Assembly (NCBI RefSeq): GCF_949628265.1
Contig: NC_088787.1
Location: forward strand, 4,082,501-4,146,500
Direction: 5' to 3'
DNA length: 64,000 bases
From: Cloeon dipterum
Taxonomy: Eukaryota > Arthropoda > Insecta > Ephemeroptera > Baetidae
Shown here: positions 45,595 to 56,599 of the stretch, one piece after another
Position numbering within the stretch: the stretch's first letter is position 1
How the letters are laid out: the number at the start of each line of letters is the position of its first letter
Notes under the pieces: model-generated
Database searches by the model: none
Told to the model about the DNA's origin: nothing
What the model saw: the letters and a program-made list of their open reading frames with translations, nothing else
Translations under genes and position numbers: made by a program

Positions 45595-46228
45595 TCACAG
45601 GGTGAAATCGAGGGCGATCATTGCAACTGAAAAATCAAATTATTTTTAAATTAACATCTGCTTACGTAATTTTCGAATAACATATTATTAAAATAAAACG
45701 AAGAAGAAAAACACTCACTGATGGGCAGACAATATGTAATTCCAAGAACGACGAGGTTGGCGCACCCGTTGCCGATTTTTTTCTGGGTGAGAGCCAAATA
45801 ATACCACATCATGATGAAACACAAGCCAAAACCAGCAGTCGCGGCCAATTTGGCTTCATACGACGCTTTGTGCTCATGAAAAAGTATTATCGTTCCAATC
45901 AAGTTCCACAATACAGAGGCTGCAAGTATTTATTTTAAAACATTTTGTTAGTAAAATCAACGGCTTGGAAGACTTACACAAACAGGCGAAAAAGAAATTC
46001 AAGAAGCCCAGATCCGATCCTTCACGTTTGTCCTACAAATATTTCTTTGTATGTAATTAAATAATTTATTTTTAAAACGCACCTGCGGCAATATCAAGGG
46101 CACGAACTAAAATGCAATGCGTTAAAAAACTGTAACAATTATTTATAAAATACCTCAGTTTGTTTGGCTAGCTCAGCTGGATCCAAAACCAGTTGAATTT
46201 TCGTAGCTGCTTGATTTGTGTCCGCCAT
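45595..46228 (-). CDS. Small three-helix membrane protein (1)
   Basis: Five exons, 46154-46228, 46083-46106, 45978-46032, 45719-45919 and 45595-45626, code for 128 residues. The start reads MADTNQAATKIQLVLDPAEL. Three hydrophobic segments are visible: FLNFFFACLSSVLWNLIGTI, LAATAGFGLCFIMMWYYLAL and LVVLGITYCLPIIAMIALDF. The second exon is a 24-bp microexon (FVPLILPQ). The gene is a tandem duplicate of 46476-47107, with the same number of exons and the same phases. No known family was recognised. The N-terminus lacks a signal peptide and is probably cytosolic. Confidence 0.75.
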
Positions 46229-46475
46229 TTAACGTTTCAATTCGGTCTACATTTTCAATCTGGACATTCTGACTGTTTGTTCAAGCCACTAAACTGATTA
46301 TGACGTGTTAAAATGATATAATTATAGACTTTATCAGAGGGTGGGGGAACGTTGTTATTTAAATTTCTAACAATTTGTATTTTCAGTTTGTTAAAAACAA
46401 TCCTAAAGTTTAAAACATGTTGATTTAAAATTATTAATAATAAATCCTAGGGTATTTATAATAGAGAGTTTAATT

Positions 46476-47107
46476 TTATTTGCTTTCAAGGGAATCTGAT
46501 TCTTCTACAGCACTGAGGACAATTAACGCAACTGAAAATTAAACAAAATCAGAAATGTGGCATGTACAAATATACATATATGAAAGTAAAATATTTACCA
46601 AGAGGAACGAAAGTTATTGTGATAAAATCGGTGAAAATCGGATGTGGATACGCAAGAAAAGCAAACGTCGACAGCAGAAATCCGTTAAAGGCTCCAGACA
46701 TTGTTGAAAAAGCTGCAAATTTCTGTTCGTACTGGGACATCATCGCCAAGATCACTCCCCCAAAATTCCAGCACAGTCCTACTAAAAGAAAATATAAAAG
46801 AATTATTGCTAAATTAATTTTTTTAATTTTTATTACAGATCAAGGCGCAGAGAAAGCAAATGAGGGACAAGATGAATGAACCATTTTCCTGTAAATTATT
46901 AGATTAATTTAAATTAATTAAATTAAAACGTTCAAACTCACGGTTTCAGGCACTGGATTTAATTTAATTTTCGTCTTTCCTTCTAAAGTTATGAAATTTT
47001 CGTTTTTCCCTTCCTGAAAAATAGCTCAAAATTGAAATTCTAGGGAGTTAAATTTTTCTTAATTATATAATTACCAATAAAACGTTCGTTGCTTTTGATT
47101 GCTGCAT
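46476..47107 (-). CDS. Small three-helix membrane protein (2)
   Basis: Five exons, 47075-47107, 46942-47013, 46837-46888, 46599-46781 and 46476-46531, code for 131 residues. The start reads MQQSKATNVLLEGKNENF. Hydrophobic segments are FILSLICFLCALILGLCWNF, FNGFLLSTFAFLA and ITITFVPLVALIVLSAV, then an acidic tail EESDSLESK. It lies head-to-tail with the paralogue at 45595-46228. Identical intron phases show that they arose by duplication, though sequence identity is low. Function is unknown. Confidence 0.72.
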
Positions 47108-47797
47108 CTCAACTCCTTATTCTATTCGATTCTTTCGCGATATAATAGATTTTCAGTCCGCAGCGCCACTCTTACTTTTCTTATAATTAATTCCCCAAGA
47201 AAAGTGAAAAACTAGTAATAATTATTATTAAATTGCCACGCCATAAATTGTCACAATAATGTTTTTTGTCTATTATTCCTTAGGTTGCTTTTCTCAACTT
47301 TTATTTGCTGTTTTATACGATAAATTAATGTTTTTAATTAAAATAAAAATTAGTTCGTGAATGTATTTTTACAAATATAATCCATGAATAAATAATAAAA
47401 AATTGGTTGATTTTGTTTCCAATTTTTCCTTCTGTTCTAAAAAGTGCCGCTTAAATTGTAGCGCTGTTATTCAACGCCTGTCAGGGTAAATAAGAACAGT
47501 AATAGGGATGAGGGAAGGTTCGTACTTGCTTAACGTCAAATTAAAATAAAACGTTAAATTTTGTCTTTAATTTCGAATTATTTGCAACCAAATAAAACAA
47601 ACAAAATGCAGAAAAATGCCCCTAATTTTATTGAAAAGACAAAATCATCGTATTTTTTTATTGATTTTTCCTACATCACCAAAAAACTAATTATAAATGA
47701 AGAATTTGATTCTTCTCGAGGGCGAGGAAAGAAAAAATGCAGCATTTATTTAATTTTCATGAAAAAATGACTTACATCTAGCTTAAAGAAAAAAAAA
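47108..47797. other. Intergenic, no gene recognised
   Basis: AT-rich spacer between the small membrane gene and the second leucine-rich gene. Nothing was identified. Confidence 0.45.
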
Positions 47798-50681
47798 TCA
47801 CAAGTTTACGAATCCCTCCATGCAAATTGTAACGGAATTTTCCCCGTCCGGCTGACCGATTTTAATTTGGGTGTTTTCAAACGCCTCGAAGATTGGGCTG
47901 AAGCCTCCAAAGTAATTAAAGAATTTCACAGACGGATCTGCAACTCGAGCGTTTTTTGGATGATTTTCAACGAAGTTGCACCAAAAGGCAGAGCTCATTT
48001 CAAGGTCCCACCGGAGGAAGGACAGTTTGGGCAGATACGCAGACGCGTTTTTCAACAAATCGGCCATGGCCTCCAGGCTGTCGTCCACGTGGGAGTAGAA
48101 ATGCAGTGAGTTTAGTTGTTGTAAAATCCGTCCCTTCGCAATCAGGGAGGAAATCTTCTCCAAGTCGTTCGCGTCCAGCACTCTGCTGCACAGAATGGAA
48201 AGTTTCTCAAGGTTTGGAGCTGACAGGATCTTGGACAAAGTCACGGTTTTCGTCCTGAAAGCAGGGAGATGTAGGCTGTAACAATTAAAGACTGTTTTTT
48301 ACGAAGTTTCTGAGCACACCAATCGATTCCTGAGGGTCAAATTAGGTAAAGTGGATGTTTTTCCGGCCAAAAAGTCCACCGCGACGTGCAAACTATTTTC
48401 CCGCCAAAACAATTTGAAGTGCGCATGCGTCAGAGCTGACTGGAACTGACAAATAAGTCATTCGTACAGGTGGTTTCTCTGCAAGTGCTCAAACCAGCTC
48501 TCACGCATGCGCACTTGTCGCAAATACGTTCATATTGTTTTGGCGGGAAAAAAGTTCGCACGTCACGCTGCACTTTTTGGTTGGAAAAATGTCCACTTTA
48601 CCTAATAAGACCCTCAGGAATCGATTGGTGTGCTCAGAAGACGGTCTTTTAAATTAGAAAATTGAATTTTGTCACTTACGAAAGCATGAGCCACCAGTGA
48701 AGACTTTTCAACTGAGGGGAAATGTTAACGTCCTCCGAGTCGTCGGTCAAATCCACGTTTCGCAACACGAGTGATTCCAGTTGCGGGCAGAATTTTAGAG
48801 TAGATTTCAGATTTAAATCCATCGGAGAAGCGTTCAAACTGTCAATCCGGAGATGAGTCAGGTTCATCCCATACGCTGCCAGGAATTGGCTCAGGATCTT
48901 CTTTGGAGGCACGTTGCGTAGATGCAGCTTCTCGAGTTTTGCAAATCTCAGCAGGGAGCGAATCTCACGGTCGGTGTAATCACATCCTGTCTCGAAACCA
49001 ACCTGAAATTCCAGAAAAAAATTAAATACTAATTGAGATTTATTTGTATATAAAACCGACGAGTTTCAATTAAAAATATTATTTTTCCCTTTTTAAATAA
49101 ATTCACCGGGGGCCGGGTTGCGATCTGTGTTGGTTCGCACCTGTCAGAATAAGTCAATAATGGAGGCTTTCAAGGTGCTTAAAATAACTTTTTTATAGTT
49201 GCTGCGCAGTAAACTTGTGCGCATGTTAAGCATGCGCAGTATGTTCAGATTGCTTTTTTAACTCACAGAGAGGCTGAAACGCACTACTGCGCGGGCGTGA
49301 ACAGAATTAAAACCTTATGCGCAGTCGTAATTCCCATCGGGGCCCGGATTGCAATTTGTGTTGGTTTCCCGCCGGTCAGAAGTAAAAATGGCGTCGAAAT
49401 AATGGAGGCCGATCATTAGATGGTCCAGCGGCCAATCAGAAGCGTCAAAAAAGAGGCGTGCCAACCTAATAATTTCATTCCCGCCTATTTTGTTACTTTT
49501 TCATTAGCCTGATGCGCCATCAAACGGTCGATTCACCAATTACCGGGCTAATCAGCTGTTCTTAAAGAAATAACAACAAAAATATTCATTTCTAAGCCAA
49601 TTTCATTTTACGCTTGTAACTTTCCCGCCTTACTATACCAGAATCCAGCCCCCGGTCCCAGCCCCCGGTCCCCCGGTGATTAAATTAAACGATCTAAAGT
49701 GAATAAAATTCAAACCATTAGTGAAACAAGATGAGGAAAAACGAGACGCAAATCAACTGGGCCGGGGAACGTGCTCAAATGTCTCAAATTCGACGGCACT
49801 ATCGGAAGGTCCTCTTCCATCAGGCATTGCAGGGGTGGAAAATTGTCATTTCCCACGTTTCGCAGGTTTGGCAGGTGCTGGATGCAGACGTGCATCAGTC
49901 TATAGACCATTTCCATGGAGTGAATGTCGTCAGACGGATGATGTCTGAAGAGGAAACTCTGCAGACGGGAGAAACTGCTCCTGATGCCCTGGACGTCCTC
50001 AAAAACAAGGCAGTCGAACGAAATAATCACGTTTAACCGAGACAGATTGTCCAGTTTCCGGCACAACTCCTTCAAATCCGTCAGGCAGACCTGGTGAGAG
50101 GAAATTTCGAGGCTCGTCAGTTTTCCCAGCTTGCCGATTTGGTCTAAAAATGTCTGCTCGAAGAGGAAAAGTCTGCTTTTACATTCCGTGCTTTCGACCG
50201 TGACCGAACGGACGTTTGGAGCGCGAGATGCCAGGTTTTTCAACACCTTGAAAACCAGGAAAAATTATTAATTGTATTTTGGGTAATTATTTTTATACCT
50301 TTCTGTACAAAAGCCGATCAGTGACGGGATGCAAAGACATGAGATTAAGCAGCAAAACGTTTTTTGTCTGCGGACAGAGTGTCGAACAGAGCAATTCAAT
50401 TCGACTTTTTAACTCTCCGTGGTCTTCATTTCTAACTGTACATAATTTTCTCAGCAAAGTTTCCAACAGATTTATTGCTAGAATTTTAAATAGAGAATAT
50501 AAAATTTAAATGAAATTAAATAATACTCACGAAGATTAGGAGGCTTCAGTTCACCATTTACGATTTTAAAGTAGTGCTTTAAATTTTTTCCGATCTCATC
50601 TGCCGTCAGGTCGAGCAAACTCCTTTTCCTCCTCAAGTTAATTACGCGAGTTTTGCTCTGTTTCAGTCTCGAGTCTTCCAT
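47798..50681 (-). CDS. Leucine-rich-repeat-like protein (2)
   Basis: Five exons, 50531-50681, 50299-50477, 49716-50246, 48680-49002 and 47798-48254, code for 546 residues. The start reads MEDSRLKQSKTRVINLRRKR. The LRR-like body shows APNVRSVTVESTE, LGKLTSLEISSHQV, KLEKLHLRNVPPKK, CPQLESLVLRNVDLTDDSED and APNLEKLSILCSR. Exon count, phases and the last-exon length (457 bp) equal those of the gene at 39345-42099. No F-box was visible in the first 110 residues. Introns 3 and 4 are enlarged by two different mobile elements. Function is unknown, with protein binding through the LRRs likely. Confidence 0.8.
48285..48652. mobile_element. Foldback TTAA MITE, family A, copy 6
   Basis: About 360 bp in intron 4 of the second leucine-rich gene, with TTAA at 48285-48288 and 48649-48652. 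The arms keep GATTCCTGAGGGTC, CCCGCCAAAACAAT and GCGCATGCGTCAGAGCTG. The left arm is about 20 bp shorter than in the other copies. Confidence 0.88.
49104..49678. mobile_element. 575-bp element with CACCGGGGG inverted ends
   Basis: The left end CACCGGGGGCCGGG is matched at the right by the complement of CCCGGTCCCCCGGTG. It lies in intron 3 of the second leucine-rich gene. The flanks AATAAATT and ATTAAATT may be an imperfect 8-bp target duplication. Inside, a stretch around 49125-49165 recurs at 49336-49385 (GTGTTGGTT and CGGTCAGAAGTAA-like). GC content far exceeds the host intron. No transposase was seen. Confidence 0.65.
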
Positions 50682-52466
50682 TTTTTAAAATAATCTGAGA
50701 TAAAGCAGCGGAGAACTGGTTTTCATCGCCTCTTTTCGGGAAAAGTGGGAGATTCTGTCAAACATCTGTTTCACCTTCAGTGCCACCTTCAGGCGGAAGG
50801 TGCAAAGAGACTGACAGGGTAGCGGAAATTAAAAAATGAAAGAGATGAACGCCTGCAAAACTAAATAGGCAAATTGCTTTTCTTTCGAGCTTGGCGCGTT
50901 GCCTAATTAAACATTCCAATTGTTTCGTGCTGGTGATTCCGTTCTCGTTTGGGAGCCGCGCACAGTGAGCAAAACAACACCACGCGCGCTTATGTTTTTT
51001 TATTTTATGGTGGAATACGATCTAAAACAAACCATTTTCTGGCAAATTAAACAAGCTCTCCAGTGTTTTACTAAACAAGTTGGCCTAAAAATAGTGAAAA
51101 ATTGAGAATTTTTAAATTTTCGTTATTTTTGCAACCCCAAAAATCATCAGAATCGCCAAAACTACCCGAATTTTGACTCGTATCAACCTCCCCTGACTAG
51201 CTAGAGGTGTGCTTACCCTCCACACCTATAAGATAATGCAATTTAATTTACTTTTTTCGAGAGGGTTGAAGAATAACAACTTAAGGGTGGAGGGTTTGCA
51301 CCCCTAAACCTTTCAGCTCGTCATGGAAGGTCAAGACGAGTCCAACGGTGGTTAGTTTTTGCGATTCTGATGGTTAAAACGAAAGATTTGGCGGTAACAA
51401 TATATTAGCAAAAAATTAACTTTCGAATTTTTGCCGACATTTCCAGGGCTAAATCTCGGGTTCTAATGATCAGAATTGCAAAAACTACACACCGTTCGAC
51501 TTGTCTTAACGTCCACTAGATAATCAATGGAACTTGGGGTAGATTTTTCAATTCAAAAGCGTTTTGAACAGTGAATAAATTTGATGAAAATGCAAAACGA
51601 CACGATTTTTCTCGTTACTTTAATACACGGGGTGGAAGGGGGAAGAGGGTTGAGCACCCTCAAAACATTTTGCCTATCTAGGGAAGGTTAAGACGAGTTG
51701 AACGGTATGCAGTTTTTGCAATTTGGAAGTTTAGAACCCGAGACTTGGAGTTGCAAAAATTACAAAATTTGATAAATTCATATTTTTTCGTATTTTTGCA
51801 CCTCCAAATCTCAGGTTCTAAGCATGACAATTTCAAAAACTACCCACGATTGGACTCGTATTCACCTCCTCTGAGGAGCTAAAGGGTGTAGGGGTGTTTG
51901 CTCTCAACCCCTAAGTTGCCATGCAGCTTTAAAGATGCAACAGAGAGCGTCACCAGGAACAGGCATCGCTTATCAAAATTTAATCAATGGGGATGAAAGG
52001 GGATGGGTGTATATATCCCTTAAACCCTTCAGCTGCTCAGTAGGGGTCGAGACGAGTCCAACCGTGGGTAGTTTTTGCAAGTCTGATGGTTAGAACCCGA
52101 GATTTGTAGTTGCAAAAATAGGGAAAATTTAAATAATTCCTATTTTCTCAATTGAGAGATAGTGTCTGTCATCTATGAAGATCTCATTTTGTTAAAGAAA
52201 ACTTTTGCATTACGATATTATCGATTAATCGCTACACAAACATAAATATCGATGGCAAAATTTAGCGTTTGTGAAAGGCTAAAGCGATAAAATAAAATGT
52301 GACGGGCAGATCGGCCAGCTATTAATTTTATAATCTCGTCTTGACCTTTTTGACTTTGTTATTGGCAACGATAAAATAATTCTTTATCTTTCTTATTAAT
52401 TAAATTCAGCAAAACAATAAAGAATATTACCAAAAAAGTTGTTTATTCAGTTATTATATACAGTAT
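50682..52466. other. Intergenic with palindrome array
   Basis: Holds the repeat array at 51110-52150. The segment 52170-52466 is the 3' flank shared with the second lectin gene (54975-55203). It carries TTGCATTACGATATTATCGAT and GGCAGATCGGCCAG-like strings. No gene was recognised. Confidence 0.55.
51110..52150. repeat. Array of alternating inverted units
   Basis: Three forward units (near 51118, 51423, 51780) alternate with three reverse units (ending near 51400, 51770, 52130). Forward units read GTTCTAA, CAAAAACTAC and TCGACTTGTCT or GGACTCGTATT. Reverse units read AGACGAGTCCAACCGTGGGT, AGTTTTTGCAA and TTAGAACCCGAGA. Each forward-reverse pair could fold into a hairpin of about 300 bp. Divergence between units indicates some age. 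Confidence 0.75.
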
Positions 52467-53265
52467 TCATTTGCATTTAGCAGGGAGTTGGCAGATGATG
52501 TGACCCTTGACGATGCAACTTTGGACTTTCAACTTTTCGGCCTGCTCAGGGTAAATGTAGACGCACAGTTTCTCTTCCCACGAAAAATTGCGAAAAATGC
52601 CGTGCGGAGCGAGCCACAACGAACTGTTCAAAGGCAGAAGTTCTCCGTCGGCCCACCGGAAGTCGCCCCGCTCGCGGCCGGCGTCCGTCGCAGACAGGTG
52701 CCAAGTTGCCTCTGCCGAATTTCATTTTTAATTATTTACGGTGTGGATTTAAATAAAAATCAATCAATTACATACCAGCATCGATTTCTTTGCTCTTGCG
52801 AACCAACAGGGTTAATTCTTCCTGCGTCTTTGGCGACGCCAGATCCATTTTGTTCGATTTGCAGAACTGCATGGCTTTGTACCAGTTCAAGACCTGCGAG
52901 TGCGAGGTGAATTTAGGAAATAATTTAATTGGTTTTGTGTTGCAAACTCACCGAGCCAATATGAGTAGTGGAGAAGAAGTACGTTTCGCCATTCTCCAAA
53001 GTGTGCATGGGTAAATCTAAAAAATAAATAACATTAATTCGGGAAAATTGAATTAAATAAAAAAAATCTCACCATTTGGATTGCACAGGAGCTTTTTGTA
53101 CAAGAGAAATTATTATTAAGAAACTGGTGAACTACAAATTATTATTGTTACCTCTTTAAGAGAGCTTTTGAGACTCCGAACTTCGGCCAAAACCTCGGCG
53201 CACGAGTTTTCCGCGGCCGCTGCGGACGAAAAGAGGAGCAAACCCAAAACCCAGACGAGCGACAT
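52467..53265 (-). CDS. Secreted C-type lectin-like protein (1)
   Basis: Five exons, 53152-53265, 53073-53091, 52952-53016, 52776-52893 and 52467-52711, code for 186 residues. The signal peptide is MSLVWVLGLLLFSSAAAAEN. The CTLD spans about residues 50-183: YFFSTTH, NWYKAMQFCKSNKMDLASPK (first conserved Cys), WHLSATDAGRERGDFRWADG, then the closing Cys residues in LCVYIY and IICQLPAKC. No EPN or WND Ca-dependent sugar-binding motif was found, so ligand type is open. It is a duplicate of 55204-55988. At exon 2 the acceptor used by the sister gene reads CTC instead of CAG, and a cryptic AAG 12 bp downstream would keep the frame. That splice is therefore uncertain. Confidence 0.8.
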
Positions 53266-54334
53266 GTTTTCTCTGCAACGCACCAAATCGAAATTTCTAA
53301 AATTAGACGCAGAGCTCGCTTTTTATAACGCACGCAAGAGAGCAGGGAGAACACTGGAGGGGAATTTTTTTATAAAAATACAATTTTTTAAATAAAAGTT
53401 CGTGCTGGTTATTTATTTTGAAAGTTCAAAATTTGGTGCACTCTTCTTCTTTTAGGCAGAAAATGATTAAATAAAATTTAAAACTTAGGTAATTTAATTT
53501 AAATGTAGCCGCTAAATAAAAATTGGTTCAACTCTTGTTGTTTTCTCGGCATTAATTGCGTCGTGCGGTTATCAAATTTGATCCCGCGCTGCTTTTTTGG
53601 CCTCGCTCTAAAATCGGATCAGCGACCTTCAGTCAGACGGAATAAATAGATGGCTGTGAATTTTACACGATTATTTTCGGGAAAAAGTCGATTTTTTTTC
53701 AATTTCGATGGTTTAAGACGATTTCGTTTATTTCTATTTTGCACTGCACTCGCGATAGAAAAAATATTTATTGACATTCTGAGTTGGCTCGTCTGATTTT
53801 TCCGCCAGAGACTGGCCGGATTTGAGATTCTAGATGCTGCACGGTCAAATTTCCTTGACCGTCTTTGGCCAGAATAAAAAAATAGGACACGCGGCCAAAC
53901 GTTGTCCCACTTTTTATTTGTTTACCTCGATAGATTTAACTCCACGGCCGAGAGAGAGAGAGAGAGCGCGTGCTGCTCTGATTAGTTTACCAACGCAGCC
54001 TGACTCAAGCTGAATATTTATGTTGAGCGTCACAATCACTCATATCTCGTGTTTTGTGCGTGGCGCACAAAAAACAAAACATTTAGATCCTTTTTATTTT
54101 TGATTTACTCGAATTAAAAGATGCAAATAAATTTAATAAAAATTGATGAAATTTGTATTTTTTAGGTCACTGCGGACGTGTTTTTTTTATTTTTACTGAT
54201 CAGCTTTGCAAGAAAAAAAGGCAAGACCGCGCATGCAGACGCAAATGAGCTCAAAAGGTTATCAGACTTGGCGGCGTCTACTTCTTCATGCTGAAATTAA
54301 TTTAATGCAGTGCAGAGTCTCTCCAAGCATCAAC
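53266..54334. other. Intergenic between lectin 1 and secreted peptide gene
   Basis: The first 380 bp is the lectin 1 promoter flank, shared with 55989-56330 (GTTGTTTTCTCGG, GCGTCGTGCGGTTATCAAAT, TTGGCCTCGCTC). The rest is AT-rich with a GA run at 53951-53966. No gene was seen. Confidence 0.55.
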
Positions 54335-54646
54335 ATGCACTTCAAACAAATCTTCTATATTTTTCTCCTGGCCATTTCCTTTATCCTGTCTCCAACTGTC
54401 GCGGGTAATTAGTTGCATCAGAACCAAAGAGGAATTAAGCTTATTGTGTCATAATGTTGGTTTCTTTTTGATTGCAGCAAATAATTTAATAGTTACTTGC
54501 CCTGGAGGAACCATAAGAGTTCGTAGCAGTTGTGTCAGGGTAATTCTATAGACGAATAAACTTGCATATGGTCAAAATAATTGTTTTTCTTATAATTATA
54601 GATGGACTCTGAGAATTCAACTGAAACAGAGACGCCATTCTTCTGA
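54335..54646 (+). CDS. Small secreted peptide, 58-residue precursor
   Basis: Three exons, 54335-54404, 54478-54539 and 54602-54646, join in phase. A signal peptide MHFKQIFYIFLLAISFILSP with TVAA is followed by a short mature part with CPGGTIRVRSSCVR, which has two Cys spaced for one disulfide, and an acidic tail ending TETETPFF. The CPxG...RVxxxC pattern resembles small secreted peptides of insects with a single disulfide loop, but no named family was assigned. It sits between two duplicated lectin genes. AATAAA follows near 54699. It is an antimicrobial or signalling candidate by size and secretion only. Confidence 0.65.
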
Positions 54647-55203
54647 TATCTGTAATTGTTATGTGATTAAAACAGGCTTAGTAAAATATAGAACCAAAAT
54701 AAAATTTCATTACTTTTAATATTAACCAATTCCAAAATTTAGGATCAAAGTCCAGCTCTTCTCGCTGCGATTCAGACACATTTGATAAATAATAAAATTA
54801 CGTGTGGTGAGGGAGCAGTTTCCAAAAATGGCTGACCAAAGCTTAGAATTGCGGATTTTTTTTCATTTCGATCCCTCTAGACATTGCCAAAGTTGAGATA
54901 GCGTCATATAATGTTAATAAATTAAAAAAATATGGAAAAAACATCAATTTAAAATCATTTGGTTAAAGCAGTCACTTGCATTACGATATTATCGATAACA
55001 ATTTCAAGTTGGTCAAAGGTTAACGTGATCAAATAAAATGTGACGAGCAGATCGGCCAGAGAATTAATTTAATAATCTCGTCTTGACCTTTTTGACTTGT
55101 TATTGGCCACGATAAAACTTATCTCTCTCCTTCTTCTTAATTAAATTAAACGAAATCAATTACCAAAAAAATCGTTTATTTAGTTAGTATACAAAATATT
55201 CAT
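54647..55203. other. Intergenic, duplicated lectin 3' flank
   Basis: From about 54970 the sequence matches 52190-52440, including TTGCATTACGATATTATCGAT and TAATCTCGTCTTGACCTTTT. This marks the 3' boundary of the lectin segmental duplication. Nothing else was recognised. Confidence 0.6.
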
Positions 55204-55988
55204 TTATTTGCACTTAGCAGGGAGTTGGCAGATGATGTTAGCCCTGATGATGCAATTGTGGACTTTCAACTTGTCGGTCTGCTCAGGGTTAACGTAGGCG
55301 CACAACTGCTCGCCCCTTTGAAAGCTGCCAGGCCGAGACTGCCACAACGAACTGTTTAAATGCAGAACATCGCCGTCGGCCCACCGGAAGTCGCCATGCT
55401 CTCGGCCAACGTCCGTCGCAGACAGGTGCCAAGTTACCTCTGCAAAATTTCATTTTTAATTAATTAGGGTAAAATAAATTCAATCGATTACCTTCATCGA
55501 TTTCTTTGCCCTTGCGAACCAAAAGATTTATTTCCTCCTGCGTCTTTGGCGATGCCAGGTCCATTTTGTTCGTTTTGCAGAACTGCTTGGCTCTGTACCA
55601 GCTCAACTCCTGCGAGTGCCAGGTAAATTCAGGAAATATAATTTACGTGGTTTTGTTTTTCAAACTCACCGCGCCAATATGAGTAGTGGAGAAGAAGTAC
55701 GTTTCGCCATTGTTCAAAGTGTGCATGGGCAAACCTGAAAAAATAAAAATAAATTCGGTAAATATATTTAAATAAAAAACCTCACCATTTGGATTGCACA
55801 GCAGCTTTCGGGACAACTGTAGTAGGGAAAATATTATATAAATTTGGTTAATTATCGGAAATTTTTACATTTACCTCATTTAGAGCGCTTTTGAGACTCC
55901 GAACTTCGGATAAAATCTCGGTGAACGAGTTTTCCGCGGCCACTGTAGACGAAAAGAGGAGCAAACCCAAAACCCAGACGAGCGACAT
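55204..55988 (-). CDS. Secreted C-type lectin-like protein (2)
   Basis: Five exons, 55875-55988, 55786-55816, 55670-55734, 55492-55609 and 55204-55439, code for 187 residues. The signal peptide MSLVWVLGLLLFSSTVAAEN is nearly identical to lectin 1. CTLD landmarks are SWYRAKQFCKTNKMDLASPK, WHLSATDVGREHGDFRWADG, QLCAYVNPEQ and IICQLPAKC. No EPN or WND sugar-binding triplet is visible. All splice sites are standard, so this copy is the better-preserved member of the pair. It is likely secreted into hemolymph or the gut and may act as a pattern-recognition protein. Confidence 0.85.
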
Positions 55989-56599
55989 GTTTTCTCTGCA
56001 ACGCGCCAAATCTAAATTGCCAAAATTAGACGTAGAGCCGGCTTTTTATCACACATGAGAGCAGGGAGAACAAATACACTGCTGCGGAGGAGAATTTTTA
56101 AATACTTTAAGAAAAATTCGTTCGACTTGCTAAATAAATAAATTGATACTTTTAGTCCAGAAAATAAATCAATAAAAATTTAGAACTGAGGTGAATTAGT
56201 TTAAATGCAGTCGGTAAATAAAAGTTCATTTCATATTTTGTTGTTTTCTCGGTTTCAATTGCGTCGTGCGGTTATCAAATTTGATCCCGCGCTTTTTTGG
56301 CCTCGCTCCTATAATCTCGGATCGCCGACCTTCAAGGGCACACAACAAGGCCAGACACAAATTTTTAAATTTAAATCAAAAACAATTTAATTAATAAAAA
56401 ATGTCAAATAATTTAATTTTTCGCTATTTTTCCTGTAACGCCAAGGCTCGCGAGTGTTTATTTTCATCAGCTTTGAGGTTATCAAACTTTTGACCTCTCT
56501 GTTCACGGTCGTCCCAGCGACAAATAACCCAAATAAATATTAAAAACTCGATTATTTTATGATCATTGCAACAAATATTTATTGAAAATGGACAAATTT
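55989..56599. other. Intergenic between lectins 2 and 3
   Basis: The promoter flank of lectin 2, shared with lectin 1's flank up to about 56330. Then AT-rich sequence to the lectin 3 stop. No gene was seen. Confidence 0.55.
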
